In this document: in pieces, positions 54,948-64,000 of the stretch
Position numbering within the stretch: position 1 is the first letter of the stretch
How the letters are laid out: each line of letters starts with the position of its first letter
Assembly: GCF_030272615.1 (NCBI RefSeq)
Contig: NW_026728906.1
Location: 186,001 to 250,000, forward strand
DNA length: 64,000 nt
DNA from: Cryptomeria japonica
Lineage: Eukaryota > Streptophyta > Pinopsida > Cupressales > Cupressaceae
Direction of reading: 5' to 3'
Position numbers and translations under genes: made by a program
Notes under the pieces: generated by a model
Told to the model about the DNA's origin: nothing
The model's database searches: none
What the model saw: only the letters and a program-made list of their open reading frames with translations

Positions 54948-56176
54948 GCCCAAACCATAACTCTCCGCAAAGACTAATTCATCTTGACTCCGTATATTTC
55001 ACGGATCCTTCCAGAGTTGTTGCTCTTTTCCTTACGTCACACTAAGTCTTACTGCATGTGGTTGTCTCGCCTGCTACCGCAGATGTATTCTCACCATCCT
55101 TTCATTAACGTTGAAATTTTCTATCTTCTCCCTGCCCTGCTGCGTATGCCTATCTCAAGATCAACTTACCTCCTGCCTTACACGTATTCTCGCCATCGCC
55201 ATCATTTTAGTAATGTGGAATTGTTTAGACTTAATTGGAACGGTGGGCTTCTTCAAAGGAAACAATATATAAATCTTTCTCCACCGTGGGAGAATCGGTA
55301 TGAGAGGAAAGTTTCTTTCTTGGAGTTGGATATTGGCCTAAAGACTGTCCATGCTTTGTACCCTTTTTCAATGAGATTTTTATCTCTCGTCATTTAAATT
55401 AATTTATGTTATTCAATGTTTATTTCTCAGATTGTCTATGTTCTAGGACAGAAAAACATTGCTCAAAATAACTTATGTTCATTTACTTTACATTGAATGC
55501 GTTGATTAGAATATCTATTTCACATCCATCTACAATTTTGAAGTCAAGTAGGTGTATTACTTTTCTTTAGCAGTTTTGGAGACCTAAATTATAGGTTTAA
55601 GACAACATATGCAAACATAAGAACCAATTTATGGAGGATAAATGTATAAGAAGATAGATTTTGGAGAGGTATTCTACAAGAAAAAAAACTTTTTGGTGGT
55701 GTTGAGAATCCCATCTTGGAAGAGACCATGTTGTCCAAGGGATCTAGTATTTAGAATTATTTAAGATCGTTTTATTTTTCCAAACCCTAGAGGGTAGATG
55801 GGTAGCGGAAATAGAATCCGGTTTTGACATTACAATTCACTAGAATCCATCACCTCTATAAGATATAACCTTATTAAGACGTTGATGTCTGATTTTCAGA
55901 ATGTCATGGGTGAGTAGTTTGAATGCATCTTGAACTACCTTGGGTCAAGGTACAACAGTGACTAAAAATCGTACCGCTTCCAATACTCATAACTATAATG
56001 AATGTAAACCGCGATATTTTAGAGAAAAGAGCCTTCATTCTCAAACTGTTGATGGGTGCGAAAACATTGCTCACGTTGCGTTGAGTGCGTTGCTTAGATT
56101 GTCTCTTTCACATCCATCTACAGTTGAACTCGGCCAAAATTTAATCTTTAGGTGAGTGTGTTGTTGTAAATGAAGT

Positions 56177-56195
56177 GCATTGTTGTAAATGAAGT
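56177..56195. repeat. 19-bp tandem duplication private to units 4 and 5 (unit 5 copy)
   Basis: Same insertion at the same place as in unit 4, so the two units share it by descent or by conversion. Confidence 0.95.
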
Positions 56196-57688
56196 AGGTG
56201 TCTTTTCTAGCAGTTTTGGAGATCAAAATTTTACCTTTAGGTGAGTGAATTCTCTTTAATAAAGTAGGTTTACTACTTTTTCTAATGTTTGAGATCTGTC
56301 TATTTCCATTTTTCGACACCAAAACTTTTCGTCCAGTTGACTGCATTGTCCTCTCGATTCTCCTTTTAACAAAGTACATACAGTTGATTTAGATGATTTA
56401 TTTTTTATTATTTTTGTGAGATATATGTTTATTTAATATTTTTTTTAACTTAATGTTTTGATGAATTAGTTGTTTGGGGTAACTAAATAGGAAAATATAA
56501 TATTAAAGATTATTTTTTTCCTCTTACTTCAATCAAATATATGAGAAAAGTATTTCATATTGATTAGACATTTCATTTTATTTATTTTTATTTATATTGA
56601 TTGAATTTTCTTTTCTTTTATATCAAATAATATGACAATTATAAATAGTTTATAAAAAATATTCAATTTGAGAAGTAAAAAATGCGTTAAAAGTGATATA
56701 TTGGGATGATTCTTGGTTGGGAAACGTTTAGTTCCATGATCCCTTGTTTACCTATCAAGAATTATCTTTTTACTCTCTTTGGATAAGGGTGGCTAACTAA
56801 TGAACTTTTTACAATTAAGAAATCAAAGTGATCAACAATCGAATATAAGGAACAAATAGAGTGAGAGGGGGAATAAAATTCTACACCTGATCGATTCATG
56901 ATTATAATAAGTGGTTCATATTATAGAAGAGCAAGTCAATAAAACAGTTTGGTCATATTTTACGCTAGTATAATCTCAGTTTTCTTGATAACTACTCGAG
57001 TACATTTTTTTTAATATCTCTCATAGGTTTTACCTTGTCTTTCATACCACACTCACAATCTCCAATTCCCCATTGAGTTTCCACAAATGACTAATACGAA
57101 AGGTAAATCTACATCCATGTAAGAGCATGGACACCGGGAGTGATCTAATATTGGATGCAATTAAGTGAGGAATATTTTTTGAATGAATCCCTATACTTTT
57201 GGACCCTTTAATGACATGGTTTGCATAAGTAAGAAAATGTTTATTAATGTAGAGAGCATGGTTTTAGGTACTTTTCTATGTGGAGGTGATACAAATAGGC
57301 ATGGGTAGCCTATGCGGTTACAGATGATTGTGGTTCTTCCATCAACGCTATTCTCTTTTTTATTGAATGATATGGTGTAATAGAAAAGTCAAGAATATAC
57401 AACTAGCAATTGCACCTTGGTGTGCAATATGTACGCCGAATAGATGTGGAATGATTATTAAAAAAAATTGATCTATTTTTTCATATATTTGTGCAACACG
57501 TGAGATAAATTAGCAAACCATTTAGTAAATGATATTATTTATTCAACAAAGGTCTCAACATTTGAAAAAATTATAGATCCAAATCAACTATGCATCTACT
57601 TAAACGGACAAATGCAATCAAACAAAACCCTTAAACCGGGAATATAATCGAGTTCCATTACCAATATTCTTATGTTTTGTTTGAAATA

Positions 57689-58354
57689 GGGAGAGAAGGA
57701 GAGAGGGAGATATAGGGATATAAAGAGAGAGATAGAGGAGGAAGAGTGAGGGAAAGATAAAGGAGTGAGGAGATAGAGTTAGGCGATAAATATAGAGAGG
57801 AAGATAGAGATCGAGATTGATATAGATATGGAGAAGAATAGGGATATGGATATGAGAGGAAGAGATAAAGAGAGAGGAGAGAGAAATAGATAGAGATAGA
57901 AGAGATAAATATATAGAGAGGGGGAGAGAGAATGAGCGAGGGATAACTTTGAATCAATTGTGCATTCATTAATACAAACCAAACATAAGTGAAAGAAAAC
58001 CTTTCAATCAAAAGATAATTGAACTCCATTACCAATAGGCTCATGTTATGTTTGCAATAGTGAGAGGGGAGAGATGAATAGATAAAGAGAGCGAGACATG
58101 TCTGGAGATAGGGTGACAGAGGAAGAGAGAGCTAGAGATGGGAATGAAGAGAGGGAGGTGGCAAAGAAATAGATGGTTAAAGAGAGTGAGACGTGCCTAG
58201 ATAGAGTGAGAGAGGATGAAAAGGACAAATAAAGAGAGATATAGTTGTAGAGGGATAAGGAGAAATTAAGATAAAGATTAGGAGATAGAAACGGATAGAA
58301 AAGAAGAGATACAAAGATACAAAAGGGGAGAGAGAGAGAGAGGGAGGGAGGGAT
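57689..58354. repeat. Two-part GA-rich, C-depleted tract (unit 5)
   Basis: Same tract and length, with G at 58073 as in unit 3. Confidence 0.85.
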
Positions 58355-59695
58355 ATTTTTGGGCCAATTTGTAATTCAAACTCGTTAATGAAGATGTTAA
58401 CATAGGTTGACACCTAGTATGGTGGTTATACCTTTTGTAAATCTTTGAACCAATAGTAATAGTATTAACATAGTATTGAATTATTTGTAATTGCCATGTA
58501 TAACCTCATTTTGTGTGTTTTGTCACGTATGCACTATCCTTTAGTGCATTATCCACTTATACTTCTCAGTACATAATACATCTGAGGAATTTTGTAGATA
58601 GAGTGGCAAGGGAAGAAGTTACATAGAAGTTGTATACTTCAACACTTCTCTTGTTTGTATTTATTTCTCACATTTGGGAGTCTTAAATTACACACTATAA
58701 TTATTTTCTCGATATCCATACTTGCCTTGCTTTAGCTTTACAAACAACCTTATGACCACACATAATAAGGTCAAGTCATCCTAAAGCCCATACAACCTTG
58801 CATCCCTCTAATGACATGTGTGGTTAATAATCACATTCTAAACTGAATTAACAATAGCTTCGATTTTATGTCCAACGACCATTAAGTTTAATTTAATCTA
58901 AATTGTTCTATTGATCTAGATTCTCCTTTAAATAAGAATAATATTTAAGAAGTCATAAACATATAATTTAATATTAAATTTTTTAAATACATAATTAATT
59001 ATTTTAATATTATAAACTTTTAAAAGCAATAAATATTAATAGATAAAAATTTCAAAATAAATTAAAACAAATTATTTTTAAAATTCAAAATATAATTTAA
59101 AAATAATAATATATAGAACTTTTTACATTTTTAAAAATACTAAAAAATCGAACTATTTCAACAATGAGGTTTAGACCAACCATGCACTACAATTTGCAAT
59201 CAACAAATAACAAATGGTATGAGCACTAAGTAATTCATCATATATCTTCGCATTTCTCCATCATAATCAGTAAAATTCAATTAACTTTGAGAAGTAACAA
59301 GAACCCATGCAAAATGTAGAAAGACAGCACAAACATCCACCATATCTTCAACAAAACTTATGTATTAATTTCAACGAGTCTTGGAAACAATCTCTAGCTT
59401 CCTCCTCCTACTCTACTTTCTAACAGTTCTGCTCTACTCTATTATCCACCTATTAACCTTTAAAAATGAGAAGGCAAACCTTATATAGAAGTCTTGATAC
59501 AAATGAATGTCCGAGATTGATTTGAATTTAATGGCCGAGATTTAACCATGAAACCCTAATTAGGGCTAGTTATAACAACAACCACTTTAACCAATGAGAA
59601 AACTACAACACTTTGGGCACATGTCCCTCTTTGAATGTGGATCAATGAGAAATGAGATTAGGTACATTGAATAATATTTGATGTAATGCCATATG

Positions 59696-59920
59696 TCACT
59701 TGCTCCTCCTTTGATGAGTTAGGTTCAATACACCTACAAGAACTGACTTGGCATCACTGAATTGGTCTATGATGATCAAGCACCACCTTAGCTTGCATGT
59801 CTCCCTAGCAATATGTCGACACTCAACATCATCCAATTGCTTGATGTGATGGTTCATATTCTCAAATTGCATCCTCTTGAAAATCAAGTTTCTAGCTTTG
59901 ATTAACTCTTCTAAAACTAT
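59696..59920 (-). pseudogene. Short coding-like relic (unit 5)
   Basis: Identical frame and predicted peptide to the unit 1 relic. The private G at 59376 lies outside it. Confidence 0.3.
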
Positions 59921-61343
59921 TTATAACATGTAATTTTTTTCATATCAGTTATCTTTTTCTTGAATAATATTTTAGGAGATTGACAAAATACCTAGGTTTA
60001 CATTTATTATACTTTTAGTATTGTTATCTATTCTTTCATTGTGGTAGATGTAAAATGTTTCTATCATAATTTTGTGGGATACATATATGACTAATCCATT
60101 ACAATACAAGGAACATTTTGGAGCACCAACAACAACTACGTATTTAGACTTTGTTAGTGTATCTGAATGTTCCTTCTAGATAAATTTTAGAGTTGATATT
60201 AGCTTGTTAGGATGTTGGTTTCTTGGGATTCTATGCCTGTGTGTGATGACATTTCATTATATTAATTAAAATATTTCTAATTGATAGAGTTTCTATTTTA
60301 TTTATGATTTTAATATACATATTTATATAATTTATAAAAAACTTTTCAATAAAATATTTAATATATTTATAAAAATCTTTATCATAATAATGTATATTTA
60401 ATTCAAATAAAAATTTCTATCTTAATTTGTTTTAAATTTAATGAAAAATAAATAAATAAGTATAAATTATTTTGTAATTTATGAAATAGGCTCATGACAA
60501 TAACTGCATAGTTACTCTCTAGTTGGTATGATGTCAAAAAAATTAGATGCACGTAACATCATTTGGCTACCAGTTGGAGGAATTGTTGAAGAGATTGTAT
60601 GGTTAATTAGTAACTTATATTTCATAAGTTTTATTTTTCAAAAAGCTTTGAATGAAACCTACACTAGATGTGTGTGCATGTAACCACCCAGATGATGGAA
60701 CTTTACTACATTTTGTGTAGTATAATTCACGAAATGATACTTCATCATTAAAATATGTGAACAATTTTTAAAATAACCAAATTGGAAAGAGCATAAACAA
60801 TACGGGGGCAAAAAGAACACAAAATATGCACTAGGAACTATTATTGTCTTCCTCCATAAAAGCCTCCACAAAAAAGTGCTTGTAATAGGAATAAATCTCT
60901 GGAAGCAATTATTCTCATCCAAAATTCATGTAACAAAGATTCATAGTTGACAAAGGATCTTTTCATCAGCAATGGAACAAGGGACACTATAGCCTAAAAA
61001 GGCAAACGTGACTACCAAAATAAAGTAAAACTAGATGAGGCCATGAGGCAAAACAAAATCTCCACATGCCCTCTAATGCTAGATAACTGGTCTAAGTGGT
61101 GCAAAACATGACCTTGAAGAACTCAAGTAACGGTAAAAAAAGGTTAAAAATTAGACCAAGAAGGAGTCTTGCGGCCTTGTAAATAGCCAAAATGACATTC
61201 ATGCAAGGAAAAATTAATAGAGAAAGACAAAACAGTTTTATTCAAATTGTTCAAAATTCATGCAAAAATAGATAAGCAACATATGCAACTCTAAGATTGA
61301 CCAAAAATTGATTTGATTTGACAATATTTATGTTAACAACAGC

Positions 61344-62754
61344 CAAGAGGGAAGAATGAGAGGGGGGTGAATCAGTCTTCACCGGAATAACAAACTTTAC
61401 CGCAAAACACAGATTTGATAAACTGCAGTAATAAGACAGATAAGAAAATTAATAGCACAACACACAACACTAAGATTTTGATGCGCAAAACCCAGTTAAG
61501 CGAAAAACCATGGTGGGAACCTACCCACAGTAAGATGATACTCTACAATAGTATGTGAAAATATTACAATGAGGAATGCACATGCATTCAGGCACACTGC
61601 CTAGAGCTCACTGCTCAAATAATATTTGCTCGGAAGGCTACAACCCTTAGGGAAGTCTCACTGACTCGCAATAAGATTTGGACTACAATTCGAAAGAAAT
61701 GAACGGAAAGAATAGCATCTCCAAATAGAATCTCACCACAAACTCAACATCGAAGGATACATCACATGTTCGCACACAAACCTCTCTCTGATAATGAAGA
61801 CACAACATCAAACAACCAAATTACATGACTATATCACCTATATATATAATTTATCAACCTTGATAACAAGGTCGGCTAAACCCTCGACCCTCAATTAAAA
61901 AATTACATCACACGATACAAACACTGACCACCAGACCAATATAGTGGTTTACATAGCATAGCATGGTTCTAGGTCAAATTCCCAAACACATAACTCCACC
62001 GAAAATCACGCAAAGATCAATCGCAACACGCTACACCACCAGAAATGGTGCATAACACACAAATCATCACTGGTTGATAGAAACCACCAAAAACTCACAC
62101 AACGATAAATACAGATTGCCAAAACAAATAGGACATAATTAAAAAAAATACCAGCAAGCACATTAGAATCATCCACAATAGCTGCACCAACACTACTTTT
62201 CAAATCTTCATCGGTCAACGTCTGAAAGCTAAAGAACACAACCAATCAACAACGGCCAGGAAGAAAGATAACTTGCGGAGAACCAAATCATGATTCAACT
62301 GAAATTAAGATACACAAGACCTTCCCAAGAAATATCCCAAAATCTCAGCACCAGATCTGATCACACCAAAATATACCAGAGGATATACCGAACTCTGCGA
62401 AACAGTGATCAACAAAGCATCGCTACAAACCGGATCAGAAAATCTTCCCAATTTGCAATCACCAGAGAAAATCATAGGAATATGTTGACATCAATGACCA
62501 CAACATATCCTAGCATGACCAACAATATCCAACAATTTATGCCAAAACAACCACTTTATATCACTAGTTCAAATCAAATATCTATGCCAAAAGATCAGCC
62601 TATGCAAATTTTACCACACCAGAAAGTGCCAAAAAGCCAGCACACAAGGATCGGCTTTTTAATAAAATATCCCAAACCTTTACACATGCAGATTGACCAT
62701 AGTAAAATAATTGATCGTCTTATTAAAATTGAAGACAAATCATCTTTTAGCTAA
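61344..62754. mobile_element. Probable decayed plant retroelement segment (unit 5)
   Basis: Same segment. The private T at 62453 would change a Ser to Phe in the 154-residue plus frame, an unconstrained change consistent with that frame not being a gene. Confidence 0.35.
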
Positions 62755-63401
62755 TTAAGCGCTTCCACTATCCACACAATAATGTGTTCCTAAAAAATCG
62801 CCCTACAGTAGAGCTTCAAATTTGTCAACTTGGTCTCCATGATCAACAATTTAATAAAAAATATATATAATTTAAAATACACTAATCAACCATGAAATAA
62901 AATCTCCTATTTTTATTTTATTATTTATACGATGAATTTTATAAACTTCAATTCATCGGGATTTTTAAAATCACAGTAGAAACACCTTCGGATTATCATG
63001 TCCTCACAAGAACACAAAAATATTATGGCACAAATCCACATTCCTTTCAGATGCTCAACCTCAATCAAAACCTCTATAAATCTGCAGTCATAATTAAAAT
63101 AAATTACAAACATGTGAGTACCAAAAAACTAGTGGAGCTCAAAAAAAGAAAATGCACAGATTGAGATGAATGATAAGCTCTTAATATCTTTGATCAACTT
63201 AGGGGTGATTAAAAATACATATCTAATACAGTTCCACCTATAATATCAGATGCTATCTAGAATCATGTAATGTTTCATGGATAAGATTAACATAACCAGG
63301 CATTATTCTAACAACTAACCATCTAGCAAACTTACATAGAAGAATATTCTAGTTAGAATATCATACACTAACAACACATAGCTTGAAAAATTGGCGTAGG
63401 C

Positions 63402-64000
63402 TATTTTGGGTTCATGGAGGTGCGAGCAAACGTTAATCTATAGTAAGTGAAATTGCTCAAACCCACAAAAAGGTCATTTGGAGCTCGTCGATTTTGCACA
63501 AGTCACGAGTTTTCTCTTGCACAAGTGTTTATCCTTTTGTAGACTACGGTCTTCTTCAGCATGGTTTTCTATGTGGTTTTCTTCTATTTTTTTGTGTGTG
63601 CCTGGTTTATTCGTGTGTGTACCTAATGTTCAGATTGCTTTGGAAAACCAGGTTATTTCCCCTGTTGGTGAACTTTTAACTAGCACATTTTTCAAGGACT
63701 AGTGCACCCAACACCCCTATTTTGCTAAAATAGGCTCAACTGTTGAGAGATGAAAGTGGACCTTGTAATTTGCATGAATCTAATTTGTTTTGTTGTCCCA
63801 TCACAACAAAATGTTTCGAAAAGGTGTGAACTTCATATAAACACAACTCCCTTTCCCATTCTAGGAATCAATGTACTCAATATAGAAAACCAAAAAACCT
63901 AGTCAATCAAGCATTCAGGGAGCGAAACGATAAAGAAGTCCCAATTTGATTATTCAATCATTGAAATATATGCTATAGCAATTATGATCAAGTGTATTAT
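63402..64000. repeat. Tandem macro-repeat, start of unit 6 (partial)
   Basis: The first 599 bases of a further copy match positions 1..599 of unit 1, with no difference noticed, up to the window edge. The array therefore extends beyond the window on this side. No gene is contained in this piece. Confidence 0.96.

Larger units (their letters stand above)
50711..63401. repeat. Tandem macro-repeat, unit 5 (12691 bp)
   Basis: Fifth copy. It carries the 19-bp insertion (56177..56195) shared with unit 4, and a T run shortened from nine to eight near 57005..57012. Private changes seen: A at 50816, G at 59376 and T at 62453. It shares T at 57398 with units 1 and 3, and G at 58073 with unit 3 only. 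Confidence 0.97.

Noticed and set aside
1-64000. CRISPR array or bacterial origin suggested by regular repetition
   Set aside because: The repeat unit is 12.7 kb, not short repeat-spacer units, and the gene has a spliceosomal intron and plant signals.

Overview
The window is plant nuclear DNA: AT-rich, with one short intron-bearing gene per repeat, plant-type TATA and AATAAA signals, and mostly non-coding or decayed-repeat sequence between genes. The gene is a germin-like protein (cupin). Its protein style, the long gene-poor intergenic sequence and the look of the repeats suggest a seed plant, possibly a gymnosperm, but the lineage is inference.

The whole window is a head-to-tail array of one unit of about 12.67 kb. 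Taking base 1 as an arbitrary phase, there are five complete units (1..12673, 12674..25346, 25347..38018, 38019..50710, 50711..63401) and the first 599 bases of a sixth (63402..64000). Neither end of the array lies in the window, so the true duplication junction cannot be seen. The units differ by only about 20 variants that I could find: a few private single-base changes per unit, two 1-bp indels, a 19-bp insertion in units 4 and 5, and three single-base changes shared between units. The shared variants sort in conflicting ways, so the units have exchanged sequence (unequal crossover or gene conversion) or were copied in blocks.

Each unit has the same layout, given here for unit 1. 1..3129 is AT-rich non-coding sequence holding a diverged direct-repeat pair. 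3130..3349 is a perfectly phased 110-bp tandem duplication that carries two antisense AATAAA signals. 3406..4166 is the germin-like gene on the minus strand (two exons, 220 residues, signal peptide, complete metal-binding cupin motif). 4230..4237 is its TATA box, with possible bZIP and W-box sites further upstream. 4741..5503 holds a second diverged direct-repeat pair. 6961..7626 is a two-part C-depleted GA-rich tract. 8968..9192 is a short coding-like relic on the minus strand. 10616..12026 resembles a decayed plant retroelement. The remainder is AT-rich filler. No RNA gene, CRISPR array, intact transposase or reverse transcriptase was seen.

The biological point is dosage. The array holds five copies of one germin-like gene, each with its own promoter and 3' end and each encoding the same protein. 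It is either a very recent or strongly homogenised gene amplification, or an assembly artefact, which long reads would settle.
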